Shown one piece after another: positions 29,984 through 41,694 of a stretch of 64,000 bases of DNA (position 1 is its first letter; every line of letters starts with the position of its first letter). The position numbers and the translations under genes are program-made. The notes under the pieces were generated by a model. That model made no database searches and was not told the origin of the DNA. It saw nothing but the letters and a program-made list of their open reading frames with translations. Source of the DNA: Halisarca cf. caerulea (lineage: Eukaryota > Porifera > Demospongiae > Chondrillida > Halisarcidae); NCBI GenBank assembly GCA_963170055.1, contig CAUJGJ010000030.1, positions 3,450,266 through 3,514,265 on the forward strand, in the 5' to 3' direction.

Positions 29984-32900
29984 TTATGGGCGTCGCAGGG
30001 GTAGGCGTGTTGCATATGTTGTGACGATATTAGTAGTTCCTGATGGGCGGGGCGAGCCCATGGGTGTGGTTATAGGGGAAACTTCAGATGATGCCCAACT
30101 ATTTCGCTTGTTGCTAGGACTGTTAGGTGGATCATCATTCCTGTCAGTGGTCTCATCACCAGTTTGTCCTCTATCTTCTGGCTTGAATGATCCTTCAGAA
30201 TGTTTGCGGCTGCTGTAAGAGACTTTGGAAATCTTGGTCACGTTCCCTTGACCAGTTGTCACAGCTGGGGTGGAGGTCCCTGGTGGTTTGGCTGCTATGG
30301 TTTGCGGGTTACTGTTAGTGGGGATATGAGATGTCCTATTGACAGAGGATGACCCTGTGGGCGTGATCCCAGAGATGAGATCTGGAGTTATGGAGTCTTG
30401 AGAATGTGAAAATGCCTGTAAGAAAATACATAATAGAATTACTCTGTGTGCCTAACACACATCCTTACCTGATCCACATAACACCCTTAGCTACAGACCA
30501 TCCTTGCATGGCACTGCAAAGGTGTATAGGCATAAGGTACTGTAATGTCATCCCCCAAGGCTTCATGCTTGGGCTAATCTTGTCAAAATTGTGGATACTA
30601 CTCCAGACACAGCCACTCCTGATAAGTGTTATGAATTACCTTACAACCATTATAATGATATTCATGACCTTTGCTAAGTCTGAGAGCACCAGACACAGCT
30701 GCAGTGCAAAATATTCACAGAAATCTGGCAAACGTGTGCCTGATATTGTCAGTAACATTTCTTTTACTTCTGAACTTCCTGATTGATAATCTCATGGATC
30801 AATTAAAAATGCAAAATGCAGGAAACATGATGAAGGGACCTGGCCATGGGTGAGGGAGAGGTGTCATGTAGTTAGGTGAGGGAGAGGTGTGGCGTGGTTA
30901 GGTGAGGGAGAGGTGTCATGTGGTTAGGTGAGGGAGAGGTGTGGTGTGGTTAGGTGAGGGAGAGGTGTGGCGTGGTTAGGTGAGGGAGAGGTGTGGCGTG
31001 GTTAGGTGAGGGAGAGGTGTCATGTGGTTAGGTGAGGGAGAGGTGTGGTGTGGTTAGGTGAGGGAGAGGTGTGGCGTGGTTAGGTGAGGGAGAGGTGTGG
31101 CAGTTAGGTGAGGGAGAGGTGTGGCGTGGTTAGGTGAGGGAGAGGTGTGGCGTGGTTAGGTGAGGGAGAGGTGTGGCGTGGTTAGGTGAGGGAACTGAAC
31201 AATTATACAGTGAATACTGCACAAGTCACCTTGAGTCTGGATCCTCCCATGAGCGGTGGGTGGGTCTTCTCACTTTGCAAAATAGCTGCTGTGTACATGG
31301 CTTTCCTGCACAATGGAAGGAGGAGGGAGTGCACAGACAATCATCCTCAACTGCTTTTGACAGGCAAATAACTTGTGGCATTCAGTCATCCATAGGAAAG
31401 GTGATAAGAAATAGCTACTCTTGAAACAGATATTTAATAGTCCTGGCTAGGCTATAGAGAGACATACCAACACGACTCGACAATCAAACTACCATTACAC
31501 GAATGACGTACGATGTTCAGGGCAAATTAAATAGGCATGGAATGTAAAGTTAGAGATGCCTCTGGCAGTGGGTGTGGCAGACAGGAGTGGGAGTGTCCCA
31601 CATTACACCAGGTGCTCTGGAGCATGATGGTCCAGGTGTATTAGTCAGGGGAAATCAGTCATCCTGGTTGATTCTACATCACAGAATACAAAACTATGGA
31701 CGACCATGAGGTTGTCCCAATGTCAGCAGGCAAGTGGTTGATTTAATTTGTAGCAGCAAACCTTGATAGTTTGGACAGGCCAAGTATATGCGGCAGGTCT
31801 AGGATCTGAGCTGATCAGTGTAAAGTCCTACAGGAGGCTCCTATGAGGGGGGGGGGGGGGGGGGGGGGGGGTCCTATGGGGGGTTCCTATGGGGGTTCTT
31901 ATGGGGGGTTCCTATGGGGGGCTCCTATGGGGGTTCCTATGGGGGCTCCTATGGGGGTTCCTATGGGGGTTCCCATGGGGGTTCTTATGGGGGGTTCCTA
32001 TGAGGGGCTCCTATGGGGGCTCCTACGGGGGTTTCTGTGGGGGGCTCCTATGGGGGGCTCCTATGGGGGGCTCCTATGGGGGGGGGGGGGGGGGGGGGGC
32101 TCCTATGGGGAGGCTCCTATGGGGGGGGGGGGGGGTCCTATGGGGGGCGGGCTCCTATGAGGGGGTCCTATGGGGGGGGGTTCCTATGGGGGGGCTCCTA
32201 TGGGGGGGGGGGGTCCTATGGGGGGGGGGGGGGCTCCTATGGGGGGCGGGCTCCTATGAGGGGGTCCTATGGGGGGGGGGGGGGGGGTCCTATGAGGGGG
32301 GGGGGGGGCTCCTATGGGTAGTGCATACATACATGGATCTTGAGCAGTGCCATCCACCCACCCTACATGGACCTCAACCACTATCTCCTGTGAATTACAC
32401 GCAGACAACGTTCCCACAATAACAGAGATTATCAACAGCATGTTTGAATGTGTTCACAGGAACAGGAAAACAGTGGAGCTATCCAACTACACCAACAGGT
32501 ATATCACACAGTGCTAGCCAGTCCCCCATGTGTGTGTGTGTGATGTCATCCGCAGGCAATGTGAGACCCTATCCATCACAGCTGTGGGAACAGCAAGTAT
32601 TGGGCAAACATGTACACTTCTTCTGATAACATAGTAGTTTCCACTCCCCCAATAACAACCTTGCATGAACGCATACTCACCTAGATGCCAGATCCAAGAA
32701 CGACACTTGAGTCTTGCTACGAGCATCACTTCTTCTTCTAGCAGAACGTGTATCTGGTGTTCGGGCTACAGCAGGTCTGTCAGAAGTCTCATCATCAGCA
32801 CATCTATTACTGGTGGATGTGCTACTTGTGCCAGACGTGCTACTTGTGCCAGAAGTGCTGTTGGTGCCAGAAGTACTGCTGGTGCCAACAGTGCCTTTAG

Positions 32901-34053
32901 CACCGGAGACCTTATTGGGAAGTTCCCCAATGGTGGATGTGACCCTTGTGGATCCACTGCTGGTGGGTGTGGCCTTTGATGATCCACTGCTGGTGGGTGT
33001 GATTTTCGAAGATCCACTGCTGGTGGGTGCGACATTAGTGGATCCACTGCTGGTGGGTGTGGCCTTTGATGATCCACTGCTGGTGGGTGTGATTTTCGAA
33101 GATCCACTGCTGGTGGGTGCGACATTAGTGGATCCACTGCTGGTGGGTGCAGCATTGGAGTACCTTGATTCGGGTCTGGCACTTGCTGACCTAATGCTGC
33201 TGATCTTAGGCTCTGCAAGTCTTGTGCTAGTTTTGCTTACGGTAGTGTCGAATGGTGCATCCTTCCTCTTTGATGGAACAAAGGACCGACCTTCACCACT
33301 CTTCCTCTGCAAAGAGGTGGTCCCAGAAGTGACTGAGGGAGAAGGGGTTTGTGATAATGCAGATTTCTTATATTTCCAAAACAGAAAATCGTCCGTTTTC
33401 AGATCGCTTCTTGTAGCTCTACCCGGAAGTGTACTAGACTGGGCTGTCAGATCACTCAGTCCGACGTCTTCCTTTGAATGATCATTTTCATGTTTGTTCA
33501 CCAGGTCTTCGATGATCTTCAAGGTAGGAGAGAGGGAGAAAGCTGACAGATCTAGCCCTCCGGGAGTTGCAGGAGGAGACGTGCTCTCTGCAGAGCTACC
33601 TAACCCTTCGTCCTTCATGTTAGTCAATGTTGAAGTTGGCGACTTTCGACGATGGGCGGGTTCGCTACGCCTTCTGAACCGAACTGTACCGCGTCTTTCG
33701 AACTCCCCGATTCCTTCGTCTTCCTGAGATTGTTCAAGTTTATTACGTAACAAATTGTTTTCTTCTTCAAGTTCCTTGATTCTGTCTTCCAAATTGTCTA
33801 CTTTATCTCTGGACTTTTCGAGCTTTTGCTTGTAGTGTCTGGCTTTCTTCAAAACCCCGTCTCTGTCGCTCTTCATTTTCTCCCATCGGTCTCTCCACTC
33901 GGCCGTGCATTCAGCCCATTTCTCCGTTTGGCGTTGGAGGTCTTTAACACGATACCTTGAACTATCCGAACGAACGGACTGTTCTTCGTCGGAGAGGTCG
34001 TCACTACTGAGGCTGAAAGAAGAGGACCTCTCGTCGTCAAGCTTGTCCGCCAT
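29984..34053 (-). CDS. CCDC102-like coiled-coil protein with serine-rich coding minisatellite
   Basis: Three exons with a consistent phase chain: 32681-34053, 31230-31305 and 29984-30415, giving 626 residues. The N-terminus (MADKLDDERSSSFSLSSDDL) is acidic and serine-rich. Residues about 38-120 form a coiled coil containing EKWAECTAEWRDRWEKMKSD, close to the W..(D/E)CTA.WR.(K/R)W.K motif of CCDC102A/B. Residues about 125-220 are basic and disordered. Near residues 300-375 lies a 10-residue repeat of the type PTSSGSSKAT encoded by a 30-bp minisatellite. The middle exon encodes KAMYTAAILQSEKTHPPLMG and the last a Ser/Pro/Thr-rich tail ending RLPLRRP. CCDC102 proteins are coiled-coil proteins (CCDC102B is centrosomal); only the N-terminal motif supports the link, and the long C-terminal coiled coil of the vertebrate protein is not evident. 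The function is unknown. Confidence 0.75.
30845..31192. repeat. 26-bp minisatellite in intron 2 of the CCDC102-like gene
   Basis: Thirteen copies of GTTAGGTGAGGGAGAGGTGT plus 'ggcgtg' or 'catgtg'. The unit contains GGTGAGG, which resembles a splice donor on the + (antisense) strand only. Confidence 0.92.
31843..32315. repeat. poly-G / TCCTATGGGGG tandem repeat
   Basis: About 470 bp of a 12-15-bp unit TCCTATGGGGGGC with G runs from 4 to about 26. It lies in intron 1 of the CCDC102-like gene, so the transcript is C-rich. Long + frames (MGAPMGVP..) are artefacts of the repeat. G-run lengths are likely to be inaccurate in any assembly. Confidence 0.9.
32938..33155 (-). repeat. coding 30-bp minisatellite in the CCDC102-like exon 1
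   Basis: Seven in-frame units based on GATCCACTGCTGGTGGGTGT encode PTSSGS plus a variable TNVA, SKIT or SKAT. The order of variants repeats every three units, a 90-bp higher-order repeat. Confidence 0.9.
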
Positions 34054-34483
34054 GAATCGAAACCACTAAACCAAAGGAATCGCTGAGCATAAAAAAACAC
34101 CAGACTTGAAACTAAATCACGCGAAGAAGCAAAAATACACTGACAATGCAGGGTTAGCAAACACCCTGCAGTTGTAGAGGTACCTTAAACAAGACCAGAT
34201 CGGGAAGCCTTCACACCCTGGCCGAATGCAGCTGACCGGACAAAGATAAGTAGCAATACTAGCCGAACACGCTGCAGAGACGGATAGTTGAGCCCTTGCC
34301 GCTCCAAGGAGAAAAAGACGGCATCCTAGGAATGCGAGGGCTACGACAGGACCACACCCATACACGCTTAATTAATATTCATAGTTCACAAATGATGTGA
34401 GTATATTCATGAGCTATTGTGATCATAGATACGTATATTGGTCGAGTGCTTTGAGTTAGTGCTCTGAACTACTGATGAGGTCT
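34054..34483. promoter_or_regulatory. CCDC102-like upstream / NDRG 3' region
   Basis: 430 bp between the start codon at 34053 and the NDRG stop at 34484. It contains AACTAAATCACGCGA at 34110-34124, 57 bp from the start codon. The same 15-mer recurs at 40170-40184 upstream of SSR1, in the same orientation relative to the gene. The rest shows nothing recognisable. Confidence 0.5.
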
Positions 34484-35511
34484 TTACCGGTTTCGGTGAG
34501 CGAAGTTTGCTTGAGTAGTTCCTTTCCCACACTGCTTTCTGGCTGCAGTAGTCCCAGGGAGCTTGCTGGGGGGCAGGGCAGAATGGTGTGCATGTGTTGT
34601 AGGGTCTATAGTACAGGTATCCACCAAAGATGTGCAAAGCTAACTCACCAAACCCTAAACCTTGCATGAACAACCTCAGCGCAGTTGCTATTTTAGCCAA
34701 GTGTTCTTCCAGCATAGGATGGTCCCCTGTAGTCTTCAAGCTGAGAATGTTAACTTTTGAGTGGTCCATTTTGGACACTATCTCCTCCTAAAGACAATCA
34801 TAAGCAATAAGGGTCCTATACCAAGACGTTACACACCAAACACAATACCCTATGCGCGCACGCGCGCGCGTGTGTGTGTGCAACTACTTTGCAATTTTTA
34901 CAATGACAATATGCAGTATTCCCAATTCAGGGTACATTGTAGACTTATTATGTGACTATAGGCAGAAAGTACAATGGCTACATACGTACAGTTAAACTCT
35001 GTTAGTACCTGGGTTAGTAAGTACTCCTGGATAGTAAGTACCTGGGTTAGTAAGTACTCCTGGATAGTAAGTACCTGGGTTAGTGAGTACTCCTGGATAG
35101 TAAGTACCTGGGTTAGTGAGTACTCCTGGATAGTAAGTACCTGGGTTAGTGAGTACTCCTGGATAGTAAGTACCTGGGTTAGTGAGTACTCCTGGATAGT
35201 AAGTACCTGGGTTAGTGAGTACTCCTGGATAGTAAGTACCTGGGTTAGTGAGTACTCCTGGATAGTAAGTACCTGGGTTAGTGAGTACTCCTGGATAGTA
35301 AGTACCTGGGTTAGTGAGTACTCCTGGATAGTAAGTACTTATTACTCTGTCCCTACCTCATGCAATACCATCAAAAGCACCTTGGATAGTAAGTACCTCT
35401 GATAGTGAGTATCTATTTTACCTTCTCTCGAGGGTACTTACTATCCAAGCTCTACTGTATTATTTATGATTTTAAACACATACACACTCACACACATACA
35501 CACACACACAT

Positions 35512-35588
<77 letters not shown>

Positions 35589-35613
35589 TACACACACACA
35601 CATACACACACAC

Positions 35614-35662
<49 letters not shown>

Positions 35663-37245
35663 CACACAGACCGACAGACACACACACACACACACACACA
35701 CGACTACACATAATATATTGGGAACTACATACAATGTTTCGAGCCTGAGACGTTCCTTCTTCAGTGATGAACAGACAATTGCATTTCAGCAGTTCAACAA
35801 GTTCTTCAGAAATACTTGAGCGATTATTGTACTCAGTCAATATAAGGCACACATTTGGCAATGTCTGCAAGTGCATTCGATCATGATACCTATGGAATAT
35901 CCCAGCTATTTCACTAGATCTCTACAGAATTGGAAACAGACCATCAGGAGGTGAGGAAAAAGGACAGAATTACCAACATACTCCAAACTTGTCTGCTATG
36001 ATATCTGCTAGCTTCTCTCCAGAGAATCCATGCTTCAAAACCCACTCTGACATCTAAAATAAGCAAAGATAACACATGACATCTTATAATTAGTCAACAC
36101 CAACCACACTACTGATCAATTGCCTAAACTGCACAGTGACTACCATCACACACCCACAACCTTGTCATCTATACTAACAGGAGTGCATAATAATTGGTCA
36201 GGAAAGGCGAGGGTTTCCTGACCAATTATTATGCGCTCCTGATACTAACTTTAGTGGTGATCCAATCTCTGATGGATACCTTTGCCTCTGAAGGGCTCAG
36301 CCTTATCAGCACAAGACCCCTGACAATATCAGGATACAGCATCTGAGCAATGCAGAAGAGAAAGGAGGCAACAACCACACACACAAGGAGGGGCTAATGG
36401 TGTTGGCTACAAATGCAGCACATTGAAAGCTTCAAAGACGCACTGCAAATCTAGCAAGCACGTTAGCTCCTAGACCAACTCCTAGTCCCACAAGGTAGCT
36501 GAGTTTGTAGTGCCTCACTACTTCAAAGACCTGCTCAGCAAGATTCGTGATGTTGGGATACCTGACGAGACAGCTTAAGATGAAGGATGTGCTACCAAGA
36601 CTACACACTATGTCACTCACGATCCACTCCACAAAGGAGCACCTCTTTGCTGACCGGGTGCAGTTACATGATATACACAGAAATATTGAAGCAAATCTGA
36701 CACTTCCAAACTCTTGAGAAATATTCCAAAGCAAGTGACATCTAAGATGCAAGAATTGTAGGGTTAGGCAAAATACTGTACTCCGAATGATAACTCCCGG
36801 AGAGAACAAATACCCTCCCCCCCCCCCCCTCAAGAAACCTGCTATAAATGAAAGGTCACTTACAATTTACCCCAGCTTCGTGATACGTGAAGATAGCCGG
36901 CTTGCTCCTGTCTCCTTGAATAGCCACTAACGCTGGGCCAAAGTTGGTGTCCAATTCCACTGTCTCCTGCGAACAAGGGCAGAGGAGGAAATTGATGACA
37001 TATTAAACACAAAACCCGGAGAACATGAAGAAGACTGCTTAGGTTACGTAGTAATTCAGAGTTATCTGGAATTTAAGGAACACAAATTAATGCCCTGAGA
37101 GACCAACCACATTAGAAAGTTCGAACGTTTGCGTTTCAATACGATCTTCTATGAGAGCAAGCTGTTCAGCTGACTTTATCGTTCGCCCTACAACCATCAG
37201 CTTATCCTCCTCTCCCTGTAGTGATACATCTGCTTCTTCTGTCAT
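34484..37245 (-). CDS. NDRG-family alpha/beta-hydrolase-fold protein
   Basis: Minus-strand gene. Exon 1 (about 37110-37245) starts MTEEADVSLQGEEDKLMVVG. Exon 2 (about 36865-36968) encodes TNFGPALVAIQGDRSKPAIF and TYHEAGVN (family: P.IFTYHD.GLN). A further exon near 36445-36565 gives LVGLGVGLGANVLARFAV (family: GVGVGAGAYILARYAL), then LYPDIVRGLVLI near 36340, a lid-region exon near 36005-36055, the LPNVCLILTEYNNRSSI exon (about 35745-35885), the LAKIATALRLFMQGLGF exon (about 34651-34790), and the last exon 34484-34541 ending FAHRNR. NDRG proteins are alpha/beta hydrolase relatives without a catalytic triad, linked to stress response, differentiation and trafficking; here too the nucleophile-elbow serine is replaced (GVGLGA). 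The C-terminal tail is short and lacks the phospho-repeat region of NDRG1. Which vertebrate paralogue it matches cannot be said. Confidence 0.87.
34995..35345. repeat. 33-bp minisatellite in an NDRG intron
   Basis: Ten almost identical copies of GTTAGTGAGTACTCCTGGAT plus 'agtaagtacctgg'. Stop-free on the + strand, but intronic. Confidence 0.95.
35475..35702. repeat. compound (CA)n in an NDRG intron
   Basis: About 225 bp of CA with TA, AAAC and CCGACAGA interruptions. Confidence 0.93.
36178..36243. repeat. perfect hairpin (possible mini-MITE) in an NDRG intron
   Basis: Arms of about 28 bp, GTGCATAATAATTGGTCAGG and its complement CCTGACCAATTATTATGCGC, around an 8-base GGCGAGGG loop, flanked by cagga/tcctg. 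One mismatch in the arms was seen. Confidence 0.85.
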
Positions 37246-37289
37246 GTCTGGTGTAAAACGACGCCAAGAATTTCAACAGCTGCTAAGGA

Positions 37290-37375
37290 AGCCCATCCCG
37301 CATTCGCCAATGGGCTAACTGGTTAGACTACGCACTGTAACAGTGAAAAATGGCTGCTCGAGTTCGAATTCATAA
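37290..37375 (+). other. tRNA-like relic upstream of the NDRG gene
   Basis: The sequence has an A-box-like GGCTAACTGGTTAGA and, about 40 bp later, a B-box-like GAGTTCGAATTC, with CACTGTAACAGTG in the anticodon position. The acceptor stem does not pair and the anticodon stem is short, so it is a pseudo-tRNA or a tRNA-derived SINE head rather than a gene. Confidence 0.35.
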
Positions 37376-37448
37376 TTTATTATTTCATGAGAATTGATAA
37401 GAGAAAAAGGTGAACAATAAATTCTCTAGGAGCGCCTAACAATGTTCT

Positions 37449-40039
<2,591 letters not shown>

Positions 40040-40230
40040 AACAATTGTGTGTCCAAAATGACAAATAAATATACAATATTTATTGTTTTTTCGTCTACGG
40101 AGTTTTCTTCTGGTATAAAAGCCACACTAGAGCGATTCCTTTTCAAATGAAAACAAAAGAGCTTTGGCCAACTAAATCACGCGACAAACACGTGCCTTTT
40201 CGGGATTTCCCTTCAGCTTCAACTACCCTG
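40040..40230. promoter_or_regulatory. SSR1 promoter region
   Basis: 191 bp upstream of SSR1, ending at the target duplication of the TIR element. It contains AACTAAATCACGCGA (40170-40184, shared with 34110-34124) and a CACGTG E-box at 40190-40195. Before the TIR insertion it was probably a divergent promoter shared with the Schlafen-like gene. Confidence 0.5.
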
Positions 40231-40276
40231 ATTTGAGTTAGTCTCGCGTCGCCAGCCCCTTTTCCTAATCACTTCC

Positions 40277-40307
40277 TAGGGTTAGGGTTAGGGTTAGGGT
40301 TAGGGTT
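40277..40307. repeat. interstitial telomere-type (TTAGGG) run
   Basis: Five tandem copies of TAGGGT precisely at the junction between the element's left terminal region and the captured gene segment. TTAGGG is the common metazoan telomere repeat. Confidence 0.85.
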
Positions 40308-40425
40308 ACAAGGTAGAGCTGGGATGAAACGAGCCTACAGCAGGGAAAGCTTGCTAAAAGTACGAAGACAAAGATGGACACACACACACACACACGCACA
40401 CACACACACACACATAGTGACACAC

Positions 40426-40600
40426 TTCCCATAAGTTGCTTTCCACTGGAGGGGAGAAACGTGACAATGCGTTACTGATGGATTTCCTCAAATGGTCCGC
40501 TTCCTCACATGTGTAGGTAATACCCATGACACGACCATTGTCACTTACTCCTATGTACACAATTCCACCTTCTCCAGTGTTCAAAAAGCCGCATATTGCT
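40426..40600 (-). pseudogene. captured copy of Schlafen-like exon 2
   Basis: 175 bp matching exon 2 of the gene at 41695-43441 (42282-42456) in reverse. It encodes the same AICGFLNTGEGGIVYIGVSD and NGRVMGITYTCEEADHLRKS blocks, still open, with both splice sites retained (a TACAG acceptor and GAA|GTGTGT donor). I noticed one difference in the exon itself (synonymous, TTG for TTA) and about three in the flanking 20 bp of intron. It has no start codon or partner exons on this strand, so it is a gene fragment. If transcribed, it would give RNA antisense to the active gene. Confidence 0.85.
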
Positions 40601-40816
40601 CTGTACATGTAGTAAGCAACTCCAAGGTGAAAAACTCATTGACTCTTACAAAACAACCAATAATAAAATCAAACTTGAGTTCCTATACAAAGACTAGCAT
40701 GCAATAGACAAGTTCCTAGAATTAAATGAATAGAGTAAAACATGCTTTCTTTATTTTCTTTATTTTCAATTCACTATATCTGTAATAATGTATGCTAAAT
40801 AGTAATGCGCATAGTG

Positions 40817-41400
40817 TAGGGGTCACAATGAAAAATTCATTGCCGTCGGAATCATCCGAAAATACTGTTTAGATGAAATTCAGTACGGCGAATCTAATGG
40901 TGGTAACCGTTTTTCGATTGGTCGAAGTATGACCAAGTTATGCATAAAAATTAATCAAAATTGTGGTGCAACGCGCGCGAGAAAACTACTTTCCACCAAT
41001 GCGGAGTTCAATGAAATGGATTCAAAATTGTAGCAGACACTCACCACTGTCATGATCGACTAGGAAAGGCGTATTTCGGACAGTTATCCTTGCATTTGTC
41101 GGAGGGGGGTCTCCGAAATTTCCACACTAAACGTCCTTACAAGCTCGAAACATACGCGAAACAAACCCTCACGCTGTGCAAGGATGATCCATCCCTCGGC
41201 TATCCATAGCAGAAAATTGGGGGAGATTGCTCTACTTAAACCACCTGCGTTGCAGCAAAATATGATTTTACGCATAACTTGGTCATACTTCAACCAATCG
41301 AAAAACGGTCACCACCATTAGATTCGCCGTACTGACTTTCATCTAAAACATTATTTTCGGATGTTTCCGACAGCAATGATATTTTTCATTGTGACCCCTA
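40817..41400. mobile_element. 584-bp TIR element nested in the capture element
   Basis: Long imperfect terminal inverted repeats of about 130 bp start TAGGGGTCACAATGAAAAAT and end CATTGTGACCCCTA. The target duplication is CATAGTG at 40810-40816 and 41401-41407. The reversed donor copy at about 42130 has a single CATAGTG, the empty site. The interior includes a short unrecognised ORF, so the element is nonautonomous. Confidence 0.85.
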
Positions 41401-41530
41401 CATAGTGCAATAAATGAAAGAGTAAGTCTAGAATGTCATTACAGTAACCTGGTCTCATGGAGGTCAGTAGTCTCGTACCCAGACCGTCACTCGGATGCCG
41501 CCATTTTATGCCGGCGGGAGGGTATCAGAC

Positions 41531-41604
41531 TAGTCTCGTACCCAGACCGTCACTCGGCCGCCATTTTTTATATCGGCCGAGTGACGGTCTGGGTACGAGA
41601 CTAG
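41531..41604. mobile_element. 74-bp TAGTCTCG MITE nested in the capture element
   Basis: A near-perfect palindrome from TAGTCTCGTACCCAGACCGT to its complement ending GAGACTAG, flanked by the 8-bp duplication TATCAGAC (41523-41530, 41605-41612). The donor copy at 42001-42015 lacks it and has one TATCAGAC (in reverse), which shows that the insertion postdates the capture. Confidence 0.88.
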
Positions 41605-41694
41605 TATCAGACTAGGAGGAAAAGGGGCTGGCGACGTGAGACTAGATTTGAGTCTATCTATGATTAAACGTTGAGAGTCTACGGTCCAGCAGTG

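Larger units (their letters stand above)
40239..41645. mobile_element. gene-capturing (Pack-type) TIR element carrying a Schlafen-like exon
   Basis: A 1407-bp element bounded by 27-bp terminal inverted repeats with one mismatch (left starts TAGTCTCGCGTCGCCAGCCC; right complement starts TAGTCTCACGTCGCCAGCCC). It is flanked by the 8-bp target duplication ATTTGAGT at 40231-40238 and 41646-41653. The interior has, in order, filler, five TTAGGG units (40277-40307), and a reversed copy of 42001-42581 (exon 2 of the neighbouring Schlafen-like gene with its flanking introns). That copy is interrupted by two later insertions (40817-41400 and 41531-41604). There is no transposase, so it must have been mobilised in trans. 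The 8-bp duplication and the terminal TAG..CTA suggest a hAT-type enzyme (inference). Confidence 0.88.

Noticed and set aside
31173..31424. 83-codon + strand ORF
   Set aside because: It is antisense to a phase-consistent exon (31230-31305) of the CCDC102-like gene.
37290..37375. Functional tRNA gene
   Set aside because: The acceptor stem does not pair and the anticodon stem is too short.
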